NCBI GenBank assembly: GCA_905147135.1
Contig: LR990048.1
Span: 4,200,563-4,264,562 of the forward strand
Length of the DNA stretch: 64,000 nucleotides
From: Blastobasis lacticolella
Lineage: Eukaryota; Arthropoda; Insecta; Lepidoptera; Blastobasidae
Direction: 5' to 3'
The notes under the pieces are model-generated. The model was not told the DNA's origin and searched no databases. It saw only the letters and a list, made by a program, of their open reading frames with translations. Made by a program: the position numbers and the translations under genes. This document shows positions 40,403-50,000 of this stretch, piece by piece (the stretch's first letter is position 1; every line of letters starts with the position of its first letter).

Positions 40403-41500
40403 ATGTTACGAACTTTATTATTGACAATCTTTGTGACTGTTATAACGTGTCAAGATTCCAAAATGTTGGCTAAAAGCTTGCCGAAATCTATGAAGGCTGT
40501 AGGTCTGTTTAAATACCTACCTATTACGGATATTAACAGCCTTTTGGATCTTGAAGTGCCTATACCTGCAATACCACAATCTGGTGTACTGATTGAAGTT
40601 AAGGCGACAGCTGTAAATCCAATTGATACAAAACAGCGTGCTCCGAAACAGACTGTTGAAGATCAACCGAGAATATTAGGCTGGGATGGTTCCGGAGTGA
40701 TAGTTGGCAAGGGCCAAAATTCTAAATTTTTTAATCTTGGCGATGAAGTTTTCTTTACCGGAGATTTGAGAAAAAACGGTTCTAATGCTCAGTACGTAGC
40801 CCTCGACGAAGTGTTAGTGGGGCTGAAACCAAAGAATCTCACATTCGAAGAAGCAGCTGCCATGCCGCTAACTGCTGTTACAGCCTATGAATCTTTATAT
40901 GACAGATTGTTGCTTTCTGACAAAGATAAAGGTAAAACTTTGTTGATTATAAACAGTGGAGGCGGTGTTGGCTCAGTTGCATCTCAATTGGCTAAAAATT
41001 TGGGCCTAAAAGTGATTGGCACTGCATCTCGCCCTGAAACCGAAGCATTCTCCAAAGAATATGGTGTGGATATTGTTCTAAATCATACCAAAGAGCTTGG
41101 TCCACAATTAAAATCTCTTGGTTATGAAAAAGGTGTTGATTATATCCTCGTAAACTATGATCCATATCCTTACTGGAACACGCTAATGGAAGTTATCAAA
41201 CCACAAGGCAAAATTTGCCTGATAGTTGACAGCAGTGGATTAGTGGATTTGAAAATGCTCAAAGACAAGAGTCTTACATTGGTGTCTGAAATGATGGCAA
41301 CAAGACTCAAATATGATACCGAAGACAAACCTAGGTACTATGAAATTTTGAAGCATATCTCTAATATGTTAGAGAATGGAACACTGAAAACAACTCTTAC
41401 AAAAACAATTACTCCTATAAATGCTGCCAATCTGAGAGAGGCACACAGGCTAATAGAGGACAAACATATGATAGGAAAGTTGGTACTGAGTGGATTTTAA
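40403..41500 (+). CDS. Intronless MDR-superfamily zinc-type alcohol dehydrogenase/quinone oxidoreductase-like protein, bacterial-family type
   Basis: NAD(P)H-dependent oxidoreductase of the medium-chain dehydrogenase/reductase superfamily; substrate unknown. One uninterrupted frame of 365 residues. The GTG at 40391 is in frame but ATG 40403 is the natural start. Residues 1-20 look like a signal peptide (MLRT + LLLTIFVTVITC). After it, KAVGLFKYLPI, VNPIDTK, ILGWDGSGVI (about 92), NAQYVALDE, PLTAVTAYESL, the Rossmann loop SGGGVGSVASQLAKNLG (about 184), IGTASRPET, APQGKICLI-like KPQGKICLIVD and the ending LREAHRLIEDKHMIGKLVLS line up block by block with the bacterial and fungal 'zinc-binding alcohol dehydrogenase family' (TIGR02817 type). 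I see no classical zinc ligands. Having no intron while neighbours have several, plus this resemblance, suggests old horizontal transfer or retroposition. Confidence 0.9.
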   Translation: MLRTLLLTIFVTVITCQDSKMLAKSLPKSMKAVGLFKYLPITDINSLLDLEVPIPAIPQSGVLIEVKATAVNPIDTKQRAPKQTVEDQPRILGWDGSGVIVGKGQNSKFFNLGDEVFFTGDLRKNGSNAQYVALDEVLVGLKPKNLTFEEAAAMPLTAVTAYESLYDRLLLSDKDKGKTLLIINSGGGVGSVASQLAKNLGLKVIGTASRPETEAFSKEYGVDIVLNHTKELGPQLKSLGYEKGVDYILVNYDPYPYWNTLMEVIKPQGKICLIVDSSGLVDLKMLKDKSLTLVSEMMATRLKYDTEDKPRYYEILKHISNMLENGTLKTTLTKTITPINAANLREAHRLIEDKHMIGKLVLSGF

Positions 41501-41554
41501 GTTTGCTCAATTATATGGCGCCTTCACAGTCTATTATATGTTGAGATATTGTGA

Positions 41555-41606
41555 CATGTGCCGACCCTCTGCCTAGTGGGATATGGGCAGGGGATGATGA
41601 TGTATT
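41555..41606 (+). repeat. LINE 3'-tail scrap in the oxidoreductase 3' UTR
   Basis: 'GACCCTCTGCCTAGTGGGAT' and 'GGGATGATGATG' are the usual last bases of a lepidopteran LINE. Lies between the stop codon and the polyadenylation signal. Confidence 0.55.
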
Positions 41607-41678
41607 AAGTCTTGTAAAGTGAACATCATTGTTATATTTTATATTGATAAGTTTATAATGTTAAACAAAATTTGTTGA

Positions 41679-41684
41679 AATAAA
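41679..41684 (+). terminator. Polyadenylation signal of the oxidoreductase gene
   Basis: AATAAA 179 nt after the stop codon. Cleavage would be expected within about 10-30 nt, i.e. at or inside the stop-codon end of the opposing NUDCD3-like gene. Confidence 0.65.
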
Positions 41685-41697
41685 AGTAAATATAATT

Positions 41698-44396
41698 TCA
41701 TTCAGTTTTATTCTGATTCAATATAACATTAGGATCAAATTCTTGACCTTTGAACGGAGACCCATCAGCATTCCAAGCTTTCTTCAAAATCTCTATGTTG
41801 CGAATCTGGTCACTAGTAGGTAGCCCTTTAAATTTCTGTTCTTGGTTCCACTGCATTTCATGCACCTGAATAAATTTAAATTCGATTTTAATATTTAATT
41901 GTATAATTTAGGATGTGTCACTATATTCTTGACTTATGGCATGAAATACCAAATGATGTCATATAATTTACCTTTGCAATGTGATCATCAGGCAATTCAT
42001 ATAAAGACCTGGAGCAATCAATTCGAGAAAGATCAATTGGGTTTTCACCTTCTAGAAGATGAGTCCACCATCTCTCCTGAATTTTTTCTGTAAAATACAA
42101 ACAAAATAAATACATACATACTATCATCCATCAACAGATGACCACCAAGTTTAAAAGAGAAAAGAACATTTTCAATTTCTGCTCGGCCAGGAATTGTACC
42201 AGGAATCTTTGCGTGGCAGACTGGCATTTAACCACTGAACCACTCAGGTTGTCAACATATATAACAATAGATGAAGAATGCATTGTCACTAACCATTATT
42301 ATTTCATTTACATTCACTTTAATAAACATGTTTAATGAATTACAATTCATATTGCAATCTTTTGATGATAAGGATGAATGACAAGTAATTCTTAAAATAC
42401 CTTATCTTATTATGTAGCTACAGCATGCAGAATACTATGTTTGGATAACAAACCTACTGATTATAAAAGTTTGCTTTCATTTAAGACTATAACAAATGAG
42501 GAGCTGGCGAACAGAATGGTATAATTACGCAAAAGTGGCGCCATTTTACTGGTCAAAATACTTTTTAAAACTCGAGGTTTTAGGCCCGGAATACAAACCC
42601 CAATTAATTTCCAATCAAAACAGTCTATAGCCACACATAGGCTGAACGGACGCAACAATGGGGGTGCCTGACTTTTTACTGTATACAAATTTACGAGAAT
42701 GTCCTAGACAATGAGATTATTAAGCTATTCTGTTGTTGCATCACTGCCCGACTGATCAACATTATTAATAATAATAATACTTCTGGCTGTGAAATGGCAA
42801 AACCTTCCACATATATAAAGGAGGTCAGTCCAAACAGTTACGGACTGTAGATGTGGATGTGAGTGATATAGTGATAGTGATAATAGATTGATTTACCAAG
42901 ATGTATAAGCAATTTTCTTTCACTTATGCTCCAGAAACTGTCAACTGTTTTGATTTTGTATGCTAGCTTGTTTTTCAAGATGATTTCACCATTGCGCCGA
43001 GATACACAGATATCCCCGGTATTTATGATGACCTTTAGATCCTTTGAGGTTTTTATATCTGAAGGAAGCTTTACTGTCACCTCTGAAAAGAGAATAATTG
43101 TAACAAGTTTCTGTAACTAAGATACATTACAATAAATTTATTTTTCTTTAAGTACCAAGTTCAGTTATAGTCTGGGACCAACAATAATTCTCCCTTTCAG
43201 CACCATTATAGGTTTCACTGTTTTTTTGTGTTGGTAGCATTGGAGGCCTATCTTCAATATCACTTTGGCTTCCTTTAGAAACCGTGGTTTCGCTGTTGGT
43301 GCTACTGGATGGCTGGCTTTGATCACTCTCAGGTACATTTGTCTCAGTCGGATTTGTGTCTCCAACCTGTGTTTCTGTTACTTCTTCGCCACAATCATCA
43401 TTTTCAGTTTCTACCTATAAAAGTAAATTGTTTTGATCATAAAAGATTAGGTGGTAGAGCTCGTCTAATCTAAAATCAAGCGCCCCACTATCGCATTAAC
43501 GCACACAAGCAAGTTTAAAATATGGACACAATACATATACAAATGCCGTTGTAATTGGTCATTCAGTTGCCAGTGAAATTCAAACGTAGGAGCACACGTC
43601 GTTCATTGGCTCCCACACAGATGAAGTGTCATTATCAATATTTGCACTCACACATCGAAATCAACTAAGTACTGGGGCGCGTCATTTTAGACTAGACGAG
43701 CTCTAGCACTATGTGATGTACACCTGGGTGAGTTGTGAGTTCTGAGTGAGTGACACATTGTTGTCAACTTTAATGCATAAAGTGTAGATGGTATGAGTAA
43801 CAGTTACCGCTTACCATCAAGTGTATAAAAAAAGGTTGTTTTGTAGGATTAAACAACTTTATGTACCTACCTCTACTTCCTGTGCTACTGTAGAGCACAT
43901 AATTTCATTGTTTATGTCTGGTGGTTTTTGGTCACCATTTGGATCATCCCAAGTTTTAGGATCACAAGTTCTTAAGACCTTAAGGACAAGCTCCTCTGCC
44001 ACTCCAGGCAGAAAGCCCAAGTTTTCATAAGGACCTTTAGAAACATAGTAAAAATCGGTGCTGGAAAATAAAACATTTATGGATAGAACAGGGGGGAGGC
44101 CTTTGCCTAGCAGTGGGATGATTCAGGCTGATATAAATATATAAATAAATGGATAGCAATGTAAGAGAGTAACAGTTATAAGTTCAGTAGATATTATATA
44201 GATAAATGAGACTATTATAATTTTAAGTTGCTAGCAAATTACACGTTTAAAACTAGGCAAAAAACAATAGAATCAAAATTTACCGTCGTGCTAGAAAACC
44301 AAAAATGGTCGATAAAAAGCCTATAATAGACTTTTCATTCACTAAAATAGATGAAAGCAGTTCATCGTATTTAGTTGGGTCACTTGGTTCTGTCAT
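41698..44396 (-). CDS. NUDCD3: NudC domain-containing protein 3-like (six coding exons)
   Basis: Predicted co-chaperone of the NudC family; vertebrate NUDCD3 stabilises dynein intermediate chain with Hsp90. Exons on the minus strand: 44396-44284, 44060-43871, 43414-43156, 43082-42897, 42087-41972, 41865-41698; AG/GT borders, phases join to 343 residues (human about 361). N-terminal NudC_N region: YDELLSSILVNEKSIIGFL, YYVSKGPYENLGFLPG. Then an acidic, Ser/Thr-rich linker, NGAERENYCWSQTITELE, and from residue 188 the CS/p23-like domain (EVTVKLPSDI, KDLKVIINTGDICV, VDSFWSISERKLLIHL). The C-terminus WNADGSPFKGQEFDPNV matches NUDCD3 'AWDAEGSPFRGQRFDP'. The gene is convergent with the oxidoreductase. 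Introns carry a TA-MITE, a SINE-1 head and a LINE scrap. Confidence 0.93.
42168..42253 (-). repeat. SINE-1 head fragment in a NUDCD3 intron
   Basis: Minus-strand GACAACCTGAGTGGTTCAGT, CTGCCACGCAAAGATTCC and GGCCGAGCAGAAATTGAAA; only the tRNA-like head and the core start are present. Confidence 0.85.
43457..43703. mobile_element. TA-target MITE 'GAGCTYGTCTAA', copy 3
   Basis: GAGCTCGTCTAATCTAAAAT to ATTTTAGACTAGACGAGCTC, flanked by TA. In intron 2 of the NUDCD3-like gene, between exons 3 and 2. Close to copy 4 in sequence. Confidence 0.9.
44083..44135 (+). repeat. LINE 3'-tail scrap in NUDCD3 intron 1
   Basis: 'GGGGGGAGGCCTTTGCCTAG' and 'CAGTGGGATGATTCAGGCTG' are the last coding block of the GRPPTRW LINE family, followed by ATAAATATATAAATAAA. 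Confidence 0.6.
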
Positions 44397-44679
44397 TTTA
44401 TAATAATTTTCGTATCTTTAGTTAGTTTCAGCAGCCAAAGTGAAATAATAATAAAAATTAAGACCGAACCGAGGGGACGCAAAACCACAAAACTTGCTTG
44501 AAACAAACAAAACAAACCAAACCATCGGCATCGGCTGACAGTGACGTTAATGCACTGACAGAACTGGTGTTGTCAACATTAACCCAAAATTCCCTAGCAA
44601 TTATATTAAATTAGCAAAAAACTTAATGAGCAATTTTCCAGTAGGTATTGTCAGTTGGTTTCAAAAATCATCAATAGAT

Positions 44680-45467
44680 TAGATTAGATTTATTTACCAC
44701 TGAAATTTAAATCATATTAGGTGCATGTCATAATTAGAGATGAAACGGATAGTTGTTTGGCCGGATACCGAATATCCGGCCCCCCACAGGCCGGGTAGCT
44801 GGATATCCGGCGGCCGGATATTTGGTAGGACATAGTTTCTGAACAAGTCTGTGCAAGCTATGAGCGTGGGTGGGAAATTAGGCATGTGTTTATGTGATTT
44901 CAGGTCTTCGTTCAATACAAATAATTTGAACTTTATTCTGAACAATTATTCCGACTTCGGGCGGTGCCCTCGTTTCGAAATACGGGTAATTAGCCCCAGC
45001 ATCGTAGATCAGAATGTAGTGAAAGATTATTTTAAGCTCATATAAGAAGACAAACGAAACCTAGCATTGGCCTCTCAATGTAGGAGCAATTCGTATTTTA
45101 ACCCAATTATTAAATCTTATCTTATTAATTAATCTTTATCTGCCTTAGATTAACTTTGCAAACATTATTTTTTTCAAACCTACCTACTAAATGGACAAAG
45201 ATATAGGAATAGATAAAGGAATATTTATAATTTTTGGGATTACTTTTTTCCTATGAATAAACTCAATTTTATGTATTTTTCATAAATTTTTTGCTACCCG
45301 GTATCCGGCCGGATAGTAAATAAAAGCCGGATAGGCAGGATACCGGATAGTAACCGGATATCCGTTTCATCTCTAGCCATAATATAAGTAAGTTACAAAG
45401 ATATCGTCAAATAGAATTAAAATAATGTCATACAATTTTTTTTATCAAAATGTACTATTTCACAACA
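44680..45467 (-). mobile_element. Insertion A in TIR-420, flanked by AATAGAT
   Basis: AATAGAT occurs at 44673-44679 and 45468-45474. Apart from the hAT element inside, the insert is only about 140 bp and opens with TAGATTAGATTTATTTACCA, which looks like the reversed 3' end of a 5'-truncated LINE with an (AATCT)n-type tail. Confidence 0.6.
44735..45375. mobile_element. hAT-type non-autonomous element, TAGAGATGAAACGGATA termini
   Basis: TAGAGATGAAACGGAT at the left; ATCCGTTTCATCTCTA at the right, a 16-bp perfect inverted repeat, continued by CCGGATA-rich arms. Target duplication GTCATAAT/GCCATAAT (7 of 8 bases). 641 bp, no transposase. Confidence 0.9.
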
Positions 45468-45495
45468 AATAGATAGCGCTCCTACAATTATGGTA

Positions 45496-45746
45496 GAGCT
45501 CGTCTAATTTAAAATGACGCGCCCCACTATCGCATTCACGCACACAAGCAAGTTTAAAATATGGACGCAATACATATACAAATGCCGTTGTAATTGGTCA
45601 TTCAGTTGCCGGTGAGATTCAAACGTAGGAGAACGCGTCGTTCATTGGCTCCCACACAGATGAAGTGACGTTATCAATATTTGCACTTACACATCGAAAT
45701 CAACTAACTAAGTAGTGGGGCGCGTCATTTTAGACTAGACGAGCTC
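45496..45746. mobile_element. TA-target MITE 'GAGCTYGTCTAA', copy 4
   Basis: GAGCTCGTCTAATTTAAAAT to ATTTTAGACTAGACGAGCTC, flanked by TA, sitting in the body of TIR-420 copy 3. Comparison with TIR-420 copy 1 shows the empty site, which independently fixes its borders. Confidence 0.92.
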
Positions 45747-46129
45747 TACCTTTTTTTAAATCTGTATGTTTGTGGCAGTGATGTCATGCAGCCATCTAAT
45801 ACTAACCTTAAAAATAAAATATTTATTAATATAAACATAACTTTGAAAGGTTTAATTAAATTTACAAAGAAATTTTTATATAAGTAGGCCCTTTGTTCCA
45901 TTTTAATATAAATCTTTCATATTTGAATTGCGTCCATTCTTTATCCTAGCGTCCAAGAAACGAACTGACTCAGTCAAATTTATGTTTGTTTTGCTTGCAA
46001 TAATTTATGACACCCTTTAAAATGGTTGAAAACTTTTGATAAATACAATATTATCCAATACAACGTACCGAGTGTTTATATCCTCTTTGCTATGGGGTCA
46101 TGGGGCCCAAACACCATCTCATGGGCCCA

Positions 46130-49126
46130 AGCCAACCTTACCTGCTCGCGGTCCCCCTGCTGACAGACAGACGAGGCTCTGGTGGACCGGCTTTTCCTTA
46201 ACGGATCGGATGGTAGTCGCCGCACATAAAAAGCCAAACACCAAAAAATATGGAAAGGCAAGCACGGAAACCCGACATAGATAGGGCGTCGCCGCGAAAC
46301 GACGCGAATAGGAATCGCCTTACCTCTGTCTTAAATGGGTTAGGGCTTCCGGGCCAAGGGTGGACCCGGTTAAAGAAGTTAGCCTAAATAAAAGTCCGCT
46401 TTGCTAGCTGGAACCTTGGCACGCTGACCGGGCATGCTCGTGAGCTGACCAATGTACTCGCCAGGCGTAAAGTGGCAGTGGCGTAATATCGGGAACGGCT
46501 ACAAGCTAATATACGATGGCTCTCCGAGTGGGGATAACGGGGTGGGGGTGGTGCTCTCTGAGGAGTTTCGGGACTGCGTCTTGCACGTGAAGCGTGTAAG
46601 CGACCGCATTTTGGTTGTAGGGGTGCTTATCGAAGGGGTCGTGACCAATTTGGTAAGCGCCTACGCTCCACAGGTTGGGTGCAGCGACGCGGACAAGGCG
46701 TTGTTTTGGGAGCAAATCGGGGAAGTACTACGTAACGTCCCGTTGTCGCAGGGTATTGTTGTGGGTATCTCAACGGTCATATAGGTGAGAAGTGTGAGGA
46801 GTTTGGCTGTGTTCATGGCGGTTTTGGTTTTGGGAGCCGTAACTATGGCTGCCGGTCTGGCCGTAGTGAACACCTTTTTCCAAAAGAAATCCAAGCATCT
46901 GATCACCTACAAGAGTGGGAGGAGCGCTACCCAGATTGATTACTTTCTCATTTGGAGCGACAATATTAGCAAAGTGGCCACCTGTAAAGTCATACCCGGA
47001 GAGAATCTCACTGCCCAACACCCTGTGATGGACCTGCGCGTGAAGCCCCAAGGCAAATACCGGGAGCAGTGCCGTCGCGAAACCCGGTGGTGGCTGCTTG
47101 AAGGAACCAAGTCCCATGAGTTCGTCGCTGCTGTCAACGATCTTAGTATTGCGACAGACGGTGAATCCATCCAAAAGCTCTGGGACAGAACTCAGGCAGC
47201 TATCGTATGGGCGGCAAGGACGGTGCTGGGAGTGTCAAGGGGCGGACGCAGGCTTGACAAGGAGACTTGGTGGTGGAACGACACAGTCAAAAGGGAGATT
47301 AGGGTAAAGAAAGCCCTCTTTAAAAAGTGACAAGCGTCCAGATCACCTGAAGACCACGCTGCATACAGGGATGCCAAACGTGCCACCAAACGAGCGGTAG
47401 CCAGAGCCAGACAAGACCACTTACGTCCTTTGTACGAAAAGTTGGAATCGTCTGAGGGGAAGAAACTCATCTACAAGTCGGCACGATCGAGGGTCAAAGC
47501 TGCACAGGATATTTCCATTTGTCGCTGTGTAAATGACCCTCAAGGTAACCTGTTATGCGATGACCGCGCGGTAAAGGAGAGATGGCGCTCGTATTTCCAC
47601 GAGCTACTGAATAAGCAGCATAAAGAGGTGCATCCACCGGACCTCCCTCCGAATCAAGTGCCATCGATAACGAGTGAGGAAGTCGAGGCGGCTCTTCGTC
47701 GCATGAAGAATCGGAAAGCCGTTGGACCCGATAAAGTCCCTATTGAGGCGTGGAAATCGAAGGGCTCTCGTGGTGTGAGCATCCTTACCGACCTTTGTAA
47801 CCCCATTCTCCTTACCGGGAAGATACCAAACCAATGGAGGCTGAGTATAATAACCCCAGTCTTTGAAGGTATAAAGGTAATGTCTCACACCATGAAGCTC
47901 TTCGAATGCATTGTGGACTCTCAATTCCGACGGGAGTGTACAATCTCGGATTGTCAGTATGGGTTCCGGCCGGGTTGTGGGACCATGGACCCCGTATTTG
48001 CCCTAAGAACTCTCATGGAGGGATACAGTTCAAGGAACACGCTTCTGTATTTCCGGTTTCTGAACATGCAGAAAGCCTTTGACTGTGTCCCTCGTGAGAT
48101 GATCTGGTGGACGTTGCGGTCCAAGTCAGAACCTGAGGCCTATATTGACATTATCCGAGACATGTACCTCGATTCCGATTCCATAGTTAGGACTGCTGTT
48201 GGCGATACCAACCCTTTCCCGATTACCGTTGGGGTACATCAGTGCTCTGTGCTCAGCCCACTTCTGTTCAAAGTGATATTAAACGTACTGTCAGACAGCA
48301 TCCGAGACTACCATGAGGTACCTCCGTGGCTACTCATGTATGCTGACGATATCGCGTTGACAGACTCTGACAAGGGGCGTCTTGTCCATTGGGTGGAAAA
48401 GGTGGAAGGAGTCGCTTGAGAACGGCGGTCTGAAGATAAATGTGGCGAAGACAGATTACACGGCTTGCAACAGTACAGATCCCCTACCCTATGCGGATGC
48501 ATAGGTGAAGAGGAGGTCAAACGAACGGATCTGGCCAGATACCTGGGGTCGGTACTAAGCACAACTGGTGACATCGACAGCGACGTCAAAGCCCGAATAT
48601 CCGCGGTTTGGGCAAAATGGCGGGAGGTGACGGCTGTCATTTGTGACCCCAACATGCCAATGAAACTGATGATGCTGATGTTCTCTTATACGCTAGACTT
48701 GGCCTCTACTAGAGCGACACAAGCAGGAGTTGCGAGTTACGGAAATGAAGATGCTGCAGTGGATGTGTGGGGTTTCCCGCAAAGATTGCGTGCGGAGCGC
48801 CCACATCCGCGGTAACCTTCGTGTCCGTGAAATCACAGATAAGCTACAAGAGTGTCGCCTTCGATGGTATGGCCACGTCTTGCGCAGACCGGCAAATTAT
48901 GTGGGGAACAGATGTCTGGCCATGCCGCCCCCACCAGGTACGGGAAGGAGAGGCCGGCCCAAGAAGCGATGGCTGGACGTCGTTAAGAGTGACATGCGTG
49001 CCAACGGACTGGAAGGATGAAGACCGAGCAAAGTGAACTAGGAATAGCAGGAAGGCGGACCCCGGGCGACCGCGTGAAGCGCGGGGGCGCAACCGAGATT
49101 TAAAGCCGAGATGATGATGATGATGC
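46130..49126 (+). mobile_element. Degraded RTE-type LINE
   Basis: Plus-strand non-LTR retrotransposon with one polyprotein frame broken by several shifts and stops. Endonuclease part 46452-46784 (GVVLSEEFRDCVLHVKRVSD; NLVSAYAPQVG), continuing in other frames to SATQIDYFLI (46930-46980). Reverse transcriptase 47430-48419: KNRKAVGPDKVPIEAWKSKG, YGFRPGCGT, KAFDCVPREMIWW, HQCSVLSPLLF, YADDIAL. The C-terminus (YLGSVLSTTGDIDSDV, WYGHVLRR, GRPKKRWLDV) lies in further frames up to 49020, and the element ends in GATGATGATGATGATG, the usual RTE-type tail. Much older than the LINE at 33-37 kb. Confidence 0.9.
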
Positions 49127-49874
49127 AAAGTTGAAAATTTCAACGTAAGATTTAACATTCACGGTCAGTTTTTGAGTGTACGTCAGTTCAACTGATCAGT
49201 TTAAGTGACCGTACGTGTCCAGCTTAAAGTAAACAACATTTAACTGATGCGACTTTATTTTTCAAATAACAAATCAATAATGGTAAAATGTTATTGGCCG
49301 CAAAAGGTCAATCGCCAATTACTTTGAGATTACTGCAGTTAGGAAAATTTCCCAAAAATTTGCCACCCTGAGCAGTGGGTCAAGGACCAATAATCATCCC
49401 ATGACAGTTGATGGCCGATTAGCTGTCGGAATGGACAAGCAAAGGAAATACAAATACACAGCCAAATGATACCATAGGAAATATTTAAAAATTTTTACGT
49501 GGTAGTCTATAGTCTACCATTTGATTGTATTTTTAAGTTGGCAACATAAAAACCAGTTTTTTAATTTGCATTCCCGCCACTTGGAGGAGTTGCTTCGCTT
49601 TCGAAAGTTTCACATCCGCAAGAGAGCGGCAAGGCGAGACAAGGCAAAGCGAAGCGAAGTAGGCAAAGAAGACGCGCGCGCGAACTCGGTACGCTGCAGG
49701 CGATGACCGCATTCATATGAGTTTTTATTTTGCTGTGAGTGTGCTGTCGTGTTCTCTGTTGCGTTAAGTGCTTACGAAAATGCTGTATAGGTGAACTAGC
49801 GATTTACAGTGTTGTGATTGTGAATATATCTCCTTAGTTCTTCTAACTTGCGCTGTCTATCGAAGGTTGTAAAA
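49127..49874 (+). promoter_or_regulatory. Promoter/5' UTR region of the membrane-protein gene, with small upstream ORFs
   Basis: 49560-49710 is locally GC-rich and simple (AAGGCGAGACAAGGCAAAGC, GACGCGCGCGCGAACTCGG), as at many housekeeping promoters. Two upstream ATGs would precede the real start if transcribed: 49715 (17 codons) and 49780 (ATG CTG TAT AGG TGA, four codons). No TATA box assigned. 49127-49550 holds nothing I recognise. Confidence 0.4.
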
Positions 49875-50000
49875 ATGCCTTGCTCAGCGGTAACTCTGTC
49901 TATAGCAACCATTACAGCAATCGTGGCTGCAGCACTTATGGCAATAGCATTTTCTACGGACAACTGGCTGTACATTGAAGTAAAACGTGGTAGCATTCAG
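49875..50000 (+). CDS. First coding exon of a small tetraspan-like membrane protein (claudin/PMP22-type suspected)
   Basis: ATG at 49875 in good context (GTAAAAATGCC), 42 codons, then a perfect donor CAG|GTGAGT at 50001, phase 0. The peptide begins MPCSAVTLSIATITAIVAAA followed by LMAIAFSTDNWLYIEVKRGS: one hydrophobic helix and then TDNWLYIEV. Helix 1 followed closely by (T/S)DNW is how claudin/PMP22/stargazin-like proteins begin their first extracellular loop. No further exon was found up to 64000, so the first intron is at least 14 kb or the rest lies beyond the window. Family call is tentative; the exon itself is convincing. Confidence 0.65.

Larger units (their letters stand above)
44626..46095. 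mobile_element. TIR-420, copy 3, broken by three insertions
   Basis: The left end ATGAGCAATTTTCCAGTAGG is at 44626 and body sequence resumes at 45468 ('AATAGATAGCGCTCCTACAA') and again at 45747 ('TTTAAATCTGTATG', 'GCAGTGATGTCATGCAGCC') up to 'GTTTATATCCTCTTTGCTA' at about 46095, where RTE-like sequence replaces the missing right end. Confidence 0.85.

Noticed and set aside
46770..47174. 134-codon minus-strand frame
   Set aside because: Antisense shadow of the RTE endonuclease-reverse transcriptase region.
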